From positions 32,825 through 96,824 of the forward strand of contig NZ_LASA01000121.1 in assembly GCF_001562015.1 (NCBI RefSeq): a stretch of DNA of 64,000 nucleotides, written 5' to 3'. Made by a program: the position numbers and the translations under genes. Positions within the stretch are counted from its first letter, which is position 1; each line of letters starts with the position of its first letter. Under the pieces are notes generated by a model that saw only the letters and a program-made list of their open reading frames with translations, made no database searches and was not told where the DNA came from. This DNA comes from Endozoicomonas arenosclerae. GTDB lineage: Bacteria; Pseudomonadota; Gammaproteobacteria; Pseudomonadales; Endozoicomonadaceae. Positions 55,733 to 64,000 of the stretch are shown in pieces.

Positions 55733-56254
55733 ATGATTCCTGGAAAAATACTGTTCGCGGAAAACGACGGCACCTATGTCCTGAAACTGGTGGGCGAGGT
55801 GCGATTGACACTGTGCTCCTCACTGGAAGCCTTTCTGGAAAAAATGTTCAATGAGCCGGACTTCAGCTCGGTGATCATTGACCTGACTGAGACCGACACC
55901 ATTGATAGCACCTCACTGGGTCTGCTGGCCAAGCTGTCTATTCAGGCCAAGAAAAACCTGGGTCTGGTGCCCGTTATTATTTCGACTCAAGACGATGTCA
56001 CCCGAATTCTGCTGAGCATGGGCTTTGACAAGGTGTTTGTCATTGTCAGGGAGCTGGAAGGTTTCGACAAACTGAAACTGAATATGCATGACATTACTTG
56101 CGACGGGAATATGGAGCAATCCACCCAGGCCCGCAAGGTCCTGGACGCCCACAAGGTATTGATGAGCCTGAATGAGGAAAACCGGGAAGCGTTCAGTGAA
56201 CTGGTCAAGCAGTTGGAACAAATTCAGGCTAACAGCAAGGACGATGAAAAATAA
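55733..56254 (+). CDS. STAS-domain anti-anti-sigma factor (RssC/HsbA-like)
   Basis: The ATG directly follows the TGA of the phosphatase gene. Residues 1-105 form a STAS domain (GEVRLTLCSSLEAFLEKMF, IDLTETDTIDSTSLGLLAKL) with the phosphorylatable Ser in DSTSLG. A C-terminal helical extension of about 65 residues is added, as in HsbA-type proteins. In P. aeruginosa HsbA binds FlgM, and a FlgM-like gene lies about 3.5 kb away here. Confidence 0.9.
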   Translation: MIPGKILFAENDGTYVLKLVGEVRLTLCSSLEAFLEKMFNEPDFSSVIIDLTETDTIDSTSLGLLAKLSIQAKKNLGLVPVIISTQDDVTRILLSMGFDKVFVIVRELEGFDKLKLNMHDITCDGNMEQSTQARKVLDAHKVLMSLNEENREAFSELVKQLEQIQANSKDDEK

Positions 56255-56261
56255 AGTCTGG

Positions 56262-56669
56262 TCACTGCAGTGAAGGCTTCAGTTCTACCGCATTCCCATC
56301 AGGGTCATTGATGTAAAGTGAAAGGCCCTGTCCCTGAGAACCATACCGTTTCTTCATCTCCCCGGCATCTACGCCTTTAGACACCAGATAATCCACCAGG
56401 GACTGCTCAGACATCTTTTCAATCAACAGGCAAAAGTGATCCATATTCCTGCCTGTTGCTCCCGGAGCTTCTCCCCCGGCACGACCAATGGCACCAGTAA
56501 CCGTTACCAGATCAATCAGGGCATTACCGGCTCGCAACTGATAGAGCCCGGTTTCTTCAGAGGTCTGTCTTTCTACCGTGCAGCCCAGCAAGTTGCAGTA
56601 AAAATCCAGCATCGCCTCCAGGCGATCGGTCCTCAACACTACATGATCTATCCCAAGAATCTTCAGCAT
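56262..56669 (-). CDS. VOC-family (glyoxalase-like) metalloprotein
   Basis: The 135-residue protein is a two-module vicinal-oxygen-chelate fold: LGIDHVVLRTDRLEAMLDFY supplies the first His, NMDHFCLLIE the second, and YINDPDGNAVELKP the Glu. The length fits glyoxalase- or fosfomycin-resistance-like members. The reaction is not known. It is convergent with the STAS gene. Confidence 0.88.
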   Translation of the reverse strand: MLKILGIDHVVLRTDRLEAMLDFYCNLLGCTVERQTSEETGLYQLRAGNALIDLVTVTGAIGRAGGEAPGATGRNMDHFCLLIEKMSEQSLVDYLVSKGVDAGEMKKRYGSQGQGLSLYINDPDGNAVELKPSLQ

Positions 56670-56760
56670 ACCTGCCTCCTGAACAACCGTGAACGGATGA
56701 GAGAACCTTTTAGAATGAAAACTCTCTCATCGAAACCCGTTAAGGACTTGTCTGAAATTA

Positions 56761-56846
56761 ATTTCTTTGTTCAAACCCTCTCAAAATCCGTTCAGGGTGA
56801 GCGGTTTCCCTGTGAAAATCGGGAGGTTATTTAGAAACAAATCCTA
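56761..56846. repeat. Palindromic repeat, copy 3 (inverted, centre deleted)
   Basis: Read on the reverse strand, the two ends match copy 2: GTTCAAACCCTCTCAAAATC on one side and ATCGGGAGGTTATTTAGAAA on the other. About 40 bp of the central hairpin is missing. It ends at the dusA stop codon (56844-56846). Confidence 0.65.
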
Positions 56847-57857
56847 AGCTGCATTCTGGGCTTGTTCACGAAGTGTTTCAACCTGCTTCACTGCCTCAAG
56901 CAGCACTTCCAGACCCGCGCCTTTTTTATGGGCATTCTCGCTGATGTAACGACGGAACTTCCTGGCTCCAGGTTCGCCCTGATATAAACCCAGCATATGG
57001 CGGGTGATATGACTCAGATAGGTGCCTTTTGAAAGCTCGTTTTCAATATAAGGCAGCATTTTTTCTATTATCTCACTGCGTTCAACCAAGGGTTGAGTCG
57101 CCCCATAAAGACGGTTATCCACTTCTGCCATCAGGTACGGGTTATGGTAAGCCTCACGCCCCAGCATAACGCCATCCACATGTTCCAGATGCTGATGAAT
57201 CTCATCAAAAGTCGCGATACCACCATTGATGGTAATTTCTAGATCGGGGAAATCTTTCTTGAGCTGATAAACCACTTCAGGCTTCAGAGGTGGGATATCC
57301 CGGTTCTCCTTGGGAGACAGACCTTCCAGAATGGCAATACGGGCATGGACAACAAACGTCTGGCAACCGGCGTCTGCGACAGTACCGACAAAATCCACCA
57401 GCTCTTCATAAGAGTCTCGGCCATTGATGCCAATACGGTGTTTAACCGTCACGGGAATATCAACCACTGCTTGCATGGCTTTGACAGCAGCAGCCACTGT
57501 TTCAGGCTCAGCCATCAGACAGGCACCAATTCGGCCATTCTGTACGCGATCGCTGGGACAACCAACATTCAGGTTCACTTCCTGAAAACCGGCGTCTTCT
57601 GCCATTCGGGCGGATTGAGCCAGATGCTCAGGATCGTGCCCACCCAGCTGAAGCGCCAGAGGGTACTCTTCCGGGTTGTGACGCAGAAAGCGTTCATTAT
57701 CGCCAAACACTAACGCTCCGGTTGTCACCATCTCTGTATAGAGCAAGGCATGCCCAGTGAGCAGACGATGGAAATAACGGCAGTGTCTATCCGTCCAATC
57801 CATCATAGGGGCAACGGAAAACTTACGATCTAATGGCTTTGGCTGAATCACTGGCAC
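56844..57857 (-). CDS. dusA: tRNA-dihydrouridine(20/20a) synthase DusA
   Basis: DusA reduces U20/U20a in tRNA using FMN and NADPH. The 337-residue product has VAPMMDWTDRHCRYFHRLL at the N-terminus, the tRNA and flavin motifs NVGCPSDRVQNGRIGACLM (catalytic Cys in VGCPS), KHRIGINGRDSYEEL and TINGGI. The start is a GTG (MPVIQPKPLDRKFS). Its stop codon is formed at the edge of a repeat element. Confidence 0.95.
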   Translation of the reverse strand: MPVIQPKPLDRKFSVAPMMDWTDRHCRYFHRLLTGHALLYTEMVTTGALVFGDNERFLRHNPEEYPLALQLGGHDPEHLAQSARMAEDAGFQEVNLNVGCPSDRVQNGRIGACLMAEPETVAAAVKAMQAVVDIPVTVKHRIGINGRDSYEELVDFVGTVADAGCQTFVVHARIAILEGLSPKENRDIPPLKPEVVYQLKKDFPDLEITINGGIATFDEIHQHLEHVDGVMLGREAYHNPYLMAEVDNRLYGATQPLVERSEIIEKMLPYIENELSKGTYLSHITRHMLGLYQGEPGARKFRRYISENAHKKGAGLEVLLEAVKQVETLREQAQNAA

Positions 57858-58005
57858 ACTTGCTTGCTAAAAGGGTTAGCTAAATTATCGAGCCGCTAAT
57901 GATATACCAGAAAACAGCATTCAGCAGTAAGGGTCGCTCATAGCTGATCCGCTAATAACAACAGCAGGGTAGGTAGTTTGACCAGTTCCTGATAAGAATG
58001 TTCAG

Positions 58006-58030
58006 ATTGTGCCCTATTGAAGGGCACAAT
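58006..58030. terminator. Hairpin after the sulfatase gene
   Basis: ATTGTGCCCT and AGGGCACAAT form a perfect 10-bp stem with a 5-nt loop, 5 bp from the sulfatase stop codon. It probably ends the leftward operon, although no T-run follows. Confidence 0.5.
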
Positions 58031-58034
58031 AGTA

Positions 58035-59660
58035 CTAAATGCACACACCGCCAATCATGGGTATCCGGGTTGGCTCACAGTTGTATATCAGCCTTCCGGT
58101 ATCGCCGTGCATGTAATCCAGCAACATTTCTGAACGACTGTCTGGAGCCATACTGGTCGCTGGTTGCTCTTGCAGCGCTTCATCTTTCCTGGGAAAACTC
58201 GCCCAATCCAGAGGTGGACGCCAGCCCGGCGGCGAAGATATTCTCGAACGAGTGCCATTAATAGGGTAAAGGGCTCTTCGCTCCAGAATCTCTTTGGCCA
58301 TCCTGTCGACCCGTCCAGGATGTTTGGTAGCCAGATTATTGTATTCGCCCGGATCTTCCTCAAGGTTATAGAGTTCTTGTGTGATGGTCATGGTCAAAGG
58401 TTCTATTTTCAACCACTGAATCAGCTTCCAGTTGTCTTCTATCAGCGTAAAGCCAAATGAGTTATACAAAGGAATTTCAGAGGCAAAGAATAGAGCTCGA
58501 TCCCGATGGATTGTTTTATTTTCAGTCAATGCCGGAAGCACATTAACACCGTCCAGTGGCAGCTCATTTCCAGTTTTAATGTTGGCTGCGGCCGCCAGAG
58601 TCGGAAAAACATCCATGATGGTCACAGTTTCATCCAACTGACTGCCTGCTTTAATCCGATCAGGCCAGCGCATGACAGATGCAACACGGATACCACCTTC
58701 ATAAACCTCACCTTTGCCACCTCGGTAAGGGCTGTTGTCCCCTCCTCCTCTGCCGTAGACACGGGAAGCACCGTTATCAGAGAAAAACATCACTATCGTG
58801 TTGTCTTCTATGCCCTCTTCCTCCAGCGTTTTAAGCACCCTTCCCATAGCCTGATCCATGGAATCCACGACCGCTGCATAGAGGGGCCTGCGACTTTCGG
58901 TTCCAGACAACCTGGCTAAACGTGAAATCTTGTCAGAAGGACTTCTTGAAAGACCCCGCTCGTCTTTAAGACCTTCATACTTTTTCACCAGGTCATCAGG
59001 AGCTTCAAGCGGTTCATGGGGTGCGAGAAAAGGCAGATAAAGGAAGAAAGGCTTGTCCTTGTCTCTCTGTTTTATCCAGTCTGAAGAGTAATCTGCCAAC
59101 AGGAAGGTTTCATATTGTTCTTTCCCCTTGGCGGGGTCTGGCAGACTTTTACCATTCAGCTGGAAATCACGCCCTCCCAGAATACTGAATGGTGGGTAGT
59201 AGCCCACTTCAGTATGCAAATGCCCATAGAAATAATCAAAGCCCCGGGCATTGGGATGAAACTGTTGTTGAGAGTGGCCCAAATGCCATTTACCCACAAT
59301 AGCGGTTTGATACCCAGCCGCTTTAAAGCTCTCTGGCATGAAGTGCTCATCGGTATGCACACCACCACTGTCCCATGGCAAAAGTACACTGTAAGCCACT
59401 CCAAGACGCATGGGATCACGCCCCGTCATTAAGGCGGCCCTCGTCGGGGAACAAATCGGTGTCGTATAAAAACGATTCAGAGTCACACCTTCTTCGGCCA
59501 GTACATCAATGGAGGGTGTCTCAATGCCCGAACCACGAAATCCCGGGTCTGCAAAACCAATATCATCGGCAACAAAAATGACGATATTCGGGGCTGAAGG
59601 CTGTGCGGAAACACAAAAACTGGCCAATAAACCTATTGAGGCTGAGAGTAATCTTTTCAT
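58035..59660 (-). CDS. Exported arylsulfatase (type I, formylglycine)
   Basis: The 541-residue enzyme has a signal peptide (cleavage near VSAQ) and the sulfatase motif C-S-P-T-R with Cys70, which is converted to formylglycine. Metal ligands are in FVADDIGFAD, and GKWHLGHS and FFSDNGAS are conserved. The run GYQTAIVGKWHLG and RGFDYFYGHLHTE resembles animal arylsulfatase B-type enzymes. It should remove sulfate from a host-derived ester or glycan outside the cytoplasm. It follows an SDR gene by 22 bp and shares its operon. Confidence 0.92.
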   Translation of the reverse strand: MKRLLSASIGLLASFCVSAQPSAPNIVIFVADDIGFADPGFRGSGIETPSIDVLAEEGVTLNRFYTTPICSPTRAALMTGRDPMRLGVAYSVLLPWDSGGVHTDEHFMPESFKAAGYQTAIVGKWHLGHSQQQFHPNARGFDYFYGHLHTEVGYYPPFSILGGRDFQLNGKSLPDPAKGKEQYETFLLADYSSDWIKQRDKDKPFFLYLPFLAPHEPLEAPDDLVKKYEGLKDERGLSRSPSDKISRLARLSGTESRRPLYAAVVDSMDQAMGRVLKTLEEEGIEDNTIVMFFSDNGASRVYGRGGGDNSPYRGGKGEVYEGGIRVASVMRWPDRIKAGSQLDETVTIMDVFPTLAAAANIKTGNELPLDGVNVLPALTENKTIHRDRALFFASEIPLYNSFGFTLIEDNWKLIQWLKIEPLTMTITQELYNLEEDPGEYNNLATKHPGRVDRMAKEILERRALYPINGTRSRISSPPGWRPPLDWASFPRKDEALQEQPATSMAPDSRSEMLLDYMHGDTGRLIYNCEPTRIPMIGGVCI

Positions 59661-59682
59661 TATTATTTGCTCTTTTCACTGC

Positions 59683-60492
59683 TCACATCGTACGGGCCAT
59701 TCGTGCCATGCCCTTTTGCAGAGCCGCTGGCATCAAACGACGAAGAATATCCAGAATCCATGAGTCTTTACCCACTCGGACTCGCGCCTTGTTCTTTTCC
59801 ACTGCCTGCAGAATGATTTGCGCCGCTCGGTCGGCTGATAACCCCACTTTCTGCGCCAGCTCGTAATTTTTCTGGGCTTTCTGAAGGTCGTCAGAATCCG
59901 CCAGAGTTGCCTGAATCATGTCCGTTTTAATTGCGCCGGGGTGAACGGATGTCACACCAACCCCATCTTTTTTTAATTCGGCATAAAGGCATTCGCTCAA
60001 CGCCTGTACACCTGACTTGGTGACGCAGTAGGAGCTTTGAGAAGGCAACCCGATAAAGGCAGCCATACTGGAAAGGTTTACGATATGGGACTGGGATTCT
60101 TTTCTGAGGACATCCAGAAATAGTCTGCATCCATAGAGCGGCCCCCAAAGATTAATATTAATGACCCGCTGCCAATCTTTGAGTGAATGACTGGCGAATG
60201 ACTTCTGCAAGGTGATGCCTGCATTGTTGATCAGCAAATTCACCCTGCCATGAAACTCCATGACCTCTGCGTAAAGCTGATGCATGTCGTCTATATCACC
60301 AACATCCACTTGATGAAGAGTGACCTTGATATCATTGCCTGCCAGCTTTTCCTGTGTTTCTTCCAGTGCTGGATGATTGATATCCACCAAGGCCAGATGA
60401 CAACCTTTTCTCGCTAACTGGATGGCAAGACTCCGACCCAGACCTCCGCCGGCACCGGTAATAACAGCCACCTGACTTGTGGAGATAATCAT
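59683..60492 (-). CDS. Short-chain dehydrogenase/reductase
   Basis: Start ATG 60492 has GGAGAGGG upstream. The 269-residue SDR has the cofactor loop TGAGGGLGRSLA, NNAG near residue 90, and the catalytic Ser...YxxxK set in LSSMAAFIGLPSQSSYCVTK. The substrate is not certain; a hydroxysteroid or other secondary alcohol fits the operon. It overlaps the flavin oxidoreductase gene by 4 bp. Confidence 0.9.
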   Translation of the reverse strand: MIISTSQVAVITGAGGGLGRSLAIQLARKGCHLALVDINHPALEETQEKLAGNDIKVTLHQVDVGDIDDMHQLYAEVMEFHGRVNLLINNAGITLQKSFASHSLKDWQRVININLWGPLYGCRLFLDVLRKESQSHIVNLSSMAAFIGLPSQSSYCVTKSGVQALSECLYAELKKDGVGVTSVHPGAIKTDMIQATLADSDDLQKAQKNYELAQKVGLSADRAAQIILQAVEKNKARVRVGKDSWILDILRRLMPAALQKGMARMARTM

Positions 60493-61718
60493 ACCCTCTC
60501 CTCCACAACAGCTGGCTGAACATTGAGTGGACAATGGGGGCCACCGGGAGCCTCTATCATGGTGACGCACTGATTGCAGTGTGTGCAGCCATTGACGTAT
60601 TTATGACCCTGGCGACTGGCATTATTGACATAGGCTGGGTCCTTGATCAGGGCTCTTCCCAACTGCACAAAATCAATACCTTCACGCATAACCACCTCAA
60701 GACTTTCCATGGTGTGGCACCCACCGATGTAAATCATTTGTGCATTTCTGACCCGATCCCTGACACGTTTGCAGCCTTCCAGAAAATAAAGCTCCTGGTA
60801 GGGGTATTCCTTAAAAATTCTGGGGCCCACCATTTTAAAAACACTTTTCAGCAGTCGGTTCTTTTGCATCTCGGCCATGCCATCGGCAATAGAGGTGCCT
60901 CTGAACATGTGCATGACATTGAAACTGCTGGTCCCACCGCTGGTAATCAAACCATCAATGCCCCCCTGATCGAGCATGGCAGCCACTTCAACCGCTTCTT
61001 CCAATTGCAGTCCGCCTTTAACTGCATCAGTCAGCCCCATCTTGCCAATAACAGCGACATCATCACCCACTGCATTTTTCACTGCTTCCAGACATCTCAG
61101 TGGCAGTCGCATTCTGTTGGCTAAAGAGCCACCGTATTGATCAGACCGGCGATTGGTTTTCGGACTGATAAACTGGCTGAGCCCATAGCCATGACCAAAA
61201 TGAATCTCAATAGCATCAAAACCTACCTCTTTCATAAACAGGGCAGCGTCCCGATAAGTCTTAACCATGTAGTGAATGTCCTTCTCACTCATGGCACCGG
61301 CTAAAGGGCGTCCAACCGTCATTCCCAGAGTATTGAGCTGGATGGATGGACCCTTTGGATTTCGAACTCTCTGCAATGCCTGATTTTTTGAGAAGTAACC
61401 GCAGTGTGCCATCTGCCCGGAAACACGGGCTCCGGTTTGATGAAGACCATCAATCATTCGAGTCAGCTCAGGCCGAATATGATCACCCATGTACATCATG
61501 TCATGGGATACACGACCATCAGCTTCTGTTGCACAGTACGCCAGAGTGGTCATCCCCACTCCCCCGTCACAAAACTGTTTATGAAACTGATAAAGATCTT
61601 TCCCTGGTATCCCTCCGGGTGTACGACCTTCAAACGTCGCAGCTTTGATAATGCGATTGCGGAGCTTCAATGGCCCCAGACTGGCAGAACTGAATGCACG
61701 ATCCAGATATTGACTCAT
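60489..61718 (-). CDS. NADH:flavin oxidoreductase (Old Yellow Enzyme family)
   Basis: The 409-residue protein starts MSQYLDRAFSSASLGPLKLR. It has the FMN-barrel features IEIHFGHGYGLSQFISPKTN and RSDQYGGSLANRMRLPL, and a C-terminal Cys cluster CTHCNQCV. That cluster suggests an iron-sulfur site, although the flavin/NAD domain of dienoyl-CoA reductases is absent. ATG 61718 is preferred to a GTG upstream. It is the first gene of the sulfatase operon and faces the TetR gene. Confidence 0.88.
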   Translation of the reverse strand: MSQYLDRAFSSASLGPLKLRNRIIKAATFEGRTPGGIPGKDLYQFHKQFCDGGVGMTTLAYCATEADGRVSHDMMYMGDHIRPELTRMIDGLHQTGARVSGQMAHCGYFSKNQALQRVRNPKGPSIQLNTLGMTVGRPLAGAMSEKDIHYMVKTYRDAALFMKEVGFDAIEIHFGHGYGLSQFISPKTNRRSDQYGGSLANRMRLPLRCLEAVKNAVGDDVAVIGKMGLTDAVKGGLQLEEAVEVAAMLDQGGIDGLITSGGTSSFNVMHMFRGTSIADGMAEMQKNRLLKSVFKMVGPRIFKEYPYQELYFLEGCKRVRDRVRNAQMIYIGGCHTMESLEVVMREGIDFVQLGRALIKDPAYVNNASRQGHKYVNGCTHCNQCVTMIEAPGGPHCPLNVQPAVVEERV

Positions 61719-61790
61719 AGGCTTCTCAGAGCGATTCCGCTGCTGCTCCCTCAGAGTTGTGAACACACGACGTTCACAATGTTTTTATTA

Positions 61791-61811
61791 TTATGCAATG
61801 ACGTTACATAT
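61791..61811. promoter_or_regulatory. TetR operator-like site 1
   Basis: TTATGCAAT-GAC-GTTACATAT is a degenerate version of the palindrome at 61813. The two sites start 22 bp apart, close to two helical turns, in the gap between the divergent flavin oxidoreductase and TetR genes. Confidence 0.6.
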
Positions 61812-61812
61812 C

Positions 61813-61833
61813 TTATGCAATATGATTACATAA
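61813..61833. promoter_or_regulatory. TetR operator-like site 2
   Basis: TTATGCAAT-ATG-ATTACATAA is a 9-3-9 inverted repeat with one mismatch between the arms. It ends about 22 bp before the TetR start codon, so bound repressor would block both divergent promoters. Confidence 0.7.
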
Positions 61834-61855
61834 ATCAAAAAGATAAGATCCTCCG

Positions 61856-62449
61856 ATGAATCAAACTCGCCGTACCCAGGCTCAAAGACGTGCCGAAACC
61901 TATCAGCAGGTTTTGGACAGTGCCTGCCGTTTATTTGCTAAAAAAGGATTTGCAGGTACATCTCTGGAAGATATTGCCAGCGACTGCGGACTGACGACCC
62001 GGCCTGTCTATCACTACTTTGGCAACAAGTTGAAACTGTTCAATGCCGTTTTTGATCAGATGATGGTGAATATTCTGGAGAGTCTTGAGAGCGTAGAGAC
62101 ATCCGACCCTGCCTCAAGATTAAGCCAGCACTGGAATACCTTTCTGGACATGTCCGATGACTCGGGTTTTCGCCAGATTGTCCTGGTAGACGGGCCCAAC
62201 ATTCTCGGTCACGAAAAATGGATCAATAGTCTGGTCACTGAAAAAGCCCACGAACTGTTTGGCTCAATGCCTGCAGCCAGTGAAGAAGAAAAAATTCAGC
62301 AACAACTGTTTGGTCGGATGGTGATTGGCGCACTGGCTCAGGCGGCCTTGATGGTGGCAGAATCGGAAGATCGGGAGTTGGCGAAAAAGCTGGCCATTAA
62401 GCTGGTCAATAACATGCTGACTTCAGGGAGCAATACTGCCAAACAGTGA
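61856..62449 (+). CDS. TetR-family regulator of the sulfatase operon
   Basis: The 197-residue protein has a TetR helix-turn-helix: VLDSACRLFAKKGFAGTSLE followed by DIASDCGLTTRPVYHYFGNK. A helical ligand-binding domain completes it. It is divergent from the flavin oxidoreductase/SDR/sulfatase genes, with two tandem operator-like palindromes between. It very probably represses that operon and itself. The inducing ligand may be the sulfatase product or its metabolite. Confidence 0.9.
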   Translation: MNQTRRTQAQRRAETYQQVLDSACRLFAKKGFAGTSLEDIASDCGLTTRPVYHYFGNKLKLFNAVFDQMMVNILESLESVETSDPASRLSQHWNTFLDMSDDSGFRQIVLVDGPNILGHEKWINSLVTEKAHELFGSMPAASEEEKIQQQLFGRMVIGALAQAALMVAESEDRELAKKLAIKLVNNMLTSGSNTAKQ

Positions 62450-62478
62450 TAATTCACAGTTTGGCAGCAGTCCAGGCA

Positions 62479-63654
62479 TTAAAGGATGGATGTGGCTCTG
62501 GCCAGACGTCCACTACCTTTTACCTTGTATTGTCCGGTATTGGCACTGATGAAGCAGGATTGGCCCGGAGACAACTCGATGGATTCATCCGCTGTCTCAA
62601 TCACCTGATTGCCTTCAACACAGAACAGAATCTCGGCTGCATTCACAGAAAACGCTTCCAGGGCTTTGGCCGGCTCGACCACACTGAACAGAAAGTCATC
62701 CACACTGGTCATAAAGCGAGTCTCGCCATTGAGCTCTGCTTCTGGCTTCAGGCACAGTTCTGACATTTGTATAGTATCGAACTCAATGGTTTTGAGCAGT
62801 TCAGGCACATCAACATGCTTACTGGTCAGGCCGCCTCTGAGCACATTATCAGAACAAGCCATGATTTCCAGGGCAGTCCCTTCCAGATAAGCATGAAGGG
62901 TTCCAGCTTTGAGGAACATTGCTTCACCCGGCGTCAGTTCAATCACATTTAACAGCAATGGGCTCAGGATACCTATATCACCTGGATAGAACTGATTCAG
63001 GCGAGCCACTTCCTGCCATGCAGGATGATTGGATGTTTCAGCGAACTTCATAGCTGAAGCGACCAGTTGATCTCTGGACTCATCCTGCAATGTCATCAGG
63101 TGCTCGTAAAATGTCTTCAGGTTTCCATCCGCAAGCCATTGCAGAGGTTCCACCAGCGACTGAATACTTGCCATGGCAAACAGCGACTGCATCTCTTCCA
63201 GCGGACGGAACCCGTTCATGGCTCTAAACGGGGTCAGGGCATAAACCAGTTCAGGCTTGTGATTGTCATCCCGATAGTTGCGATTGAAGGCATCCAGGGG
63301 AACTCCGAGATGATTTTCATGGGCAAACCCTTCCAGAGCTTGCTGTTTGTTTGGATGAGACTGGATAGACAGAGGTTTGGCAGCCGCAAGCACTTTGAAC
63401 AGGAAAGGCAGTGTCTGTCCAAATTTGTCCTGGGAGCCTTCACCAAGATGCTCAGCTTGACCATCTACCAGATTGTTTAAAGCTATAGGCTGGCCACTGG
63501 TTAGAGCAACCGAAGGCGCTTTTGGATGAGCTCCCATCCAGAGTTCAGCCATGGGCTGACCGGATTCATTGGTGATTCCAAAGAGCTGGTTCATTGCATT
63601 CTGACTGCCCCAGTCATAATGCTGTATAGGGTTTTCCAGCCTAAAGATGGTCAT
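62479..63654 (-). CDS. manA: Mannose-6-phosphate isomerase, class I
   Basis: ManA interconverts fructose 6-phosphate and mannose 6-phosphate. The start ATG 63654 has AAGGA upstream; the longer frame to 63744 is discarded. The 391 residues equal the E. coli length. Zinc-site motifs are SIQSHPNKQQA, NHKPELVYALTPF and KAGTLHAYLEG, and the catalytic Arg lies in NVLRGGLTSKHVD. An insertion sequence begins about 100 bp upstream and may separate it from its native promoter. Confidence 0.95.
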   Translation of the reverse strand: MTIFRLENPIQHYDWGSQNAMNQLFGITNESGQPMAELWMGAHPKAPSVALTSGQPIALNNLVDGQAEHLGEGSQDKFGQTLPFLFKVLAAAKPLSIQSHPNKQQALEGFAHENHLGVPLDAFNRNYRDDNHKPELVYALTPFRAMNGFRPLEEMQSLFAMASIQSLVEPLQWLADGNLKTFYEHLMTLQDESRDQLVASAMKFAETSNHPAWQEVARLNQFYPGDIGILSPLLLNVIELTPGEAMFLKAGTLHAYLEGTALEIMACSDNVLRGGLTSKHVDVPELLKTIEFDTIQMSELCLKPEAELNGETRFMTSVDDFLFSVVEPAKALEAFSVNAAEILFCVEGNQVIETADESIELSPGQSCFISANTGQYKVKGSGRLARATSIL

Positions 63655-63756
63655 AATCAGTCCTTTCCAGAGAAATGCAGGCTTGATAAATTTTATCCCG
63701 TGACTGTAAATCAGTAACAGCTGTTTCGCTAACCGTGATTTCACTTACACGCCTAG

Positions 63757-64000
63757 GAGCCTGTCGGACTTAACCAGCAAAACAGGTAAAATCCTGATTC
63801 CAGTACCAGTAACACTCAAAGCACTATGAATAAGTGGAAGTTCAAACCGGTCGACCGAAACACTCCCGACCTTTTCCCTGCCAGCATCCAGGATTATCTT
63901 CCAGAAGGTCATATGGCTCGCTTTGTGGTGGATGTTGTTGACCAGCTCGACCTGTCTCCACTGATCAATTCTTATCGAGGCACAGGATCAAAAGGCTGGC
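63757..64000 (+). mobile_element. Insertion sequence with CTAG-type target (right part outside window)
   Basis: The element starts with the terminal repeat GAGCCTGTCGGACTTAA, directly after CTAG (63753-63756), and a transposase gene begins about 70 bp inside. The same terminal repeat bounds the MITE at 51580. Only the first 244 bases lie in the window, so the length and far end are unknown. Confidence 0.85.
63826..64000 (+). CDS. IS1182-like transposase, N-terminal part
   Basis: The first 58 residues begin MNKWKFKPVDRNTPDLFPAS and continue with IQDYLPEGHMARFVVDVVDQ. This is the usual N-terminus (QDYLPEDHLARF pattern) of IS1182-type DDE transposases of the IS4/IS5 superfamily. The reading frame is open at the window edge, so whether the gene is intact cannot be told. 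Confidence 0.85.
   Translation, partial: MNKWKFKPVDRNTPDLFPASIQDYLPEGHMARFVVDVVDQLDLSPLINSYRGTGSKGW

Overview
The window looks like chromosomal DNA of an animal-associated marine gammaproteobacterium. The gene set and order (rsmI/lpoA/yraN/diaA/dolP, sspAB, metNIQ, hut genes, an mlaA/RssB-like/STAS locus) are gammaproteobacterial. A giant secreted protein with eukaryote-like domains and genes for using host molecules make an Endozoicomonas-like symbiont the best guess. That assignment is an inference from gene content, because the window has no rRNA or other decisive marker.

Layout. 1-9.3 kb: the envelope and replication housekeeping cluster (rsmI, lpoA, yraN, diaA, dolP), an FNR-box-controlled grcA, small lipoprotein and redox genes, then sspB and sspA. 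9.5-15.6 kb: metNIQ methionine importer, a possible small RNA, a yjiH/yjiG-type pair, a TauE-like permease, a palindromic repeat and tdk. 15.7-23.5 kb: psuG, an OprP-like porin, an acetyltransferase, an S1-domain protein, a 3-hydroxyisobutyrate dehydrogenase-like gene, a eukaryote-type idi, an HpaR-like MarR regulator, a peroxiredoxin and a cupin. 23.6-29.6 kb: complete histidine degradation as two divergent pairs, hutUH and hutIG. 29.7-32.5 kb: a desaturase, a PepSY protein and an MFS exporter.

32.8-41.6 kb is the most unusual region. One 5.4-kb ORF encodes a predicted exported protein of about 1,786 residues with a divergent protein-kinase-like domain, a c-Myc-like nuclear localisation motif, an OTU-type cysteine protease-like region and a consensus phosphorylation-dependent sumoylation motif. 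It is followed by a hybrid sensor kinase. 41.7-48.6 kb holds tRNA-Pro(GGG) and a divergent locus predicted to degrade hydroxylysine and lysine: a kinase/phospholyase fusion facing two saccharopine dehydrogenases. Both routes meet at aminoadipate semialdehyde. 48.8-52 kb is a small accessory island: a decayed YhcG-type nuclease gene, an AAA ATPase/DUF4276 pair resembling defence modules, a 161-bp MITE and tRNA-Arg(CCT).

52-64 kb: a FlgM-like protein, an EamA transporter, an MlaA-like protein without a lipobox, an RssB/HsbR-like phosphatase with its STAS partner, dusA, an arylsulfatase/SDR/flavin-oxidoreductase operon opposite a TetR gene with two tandem operator-like palindromes, manA, and the start of an insertion sequence that runs off the right edge. 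No CRISPR array, prophage or rRNA operon was seen.
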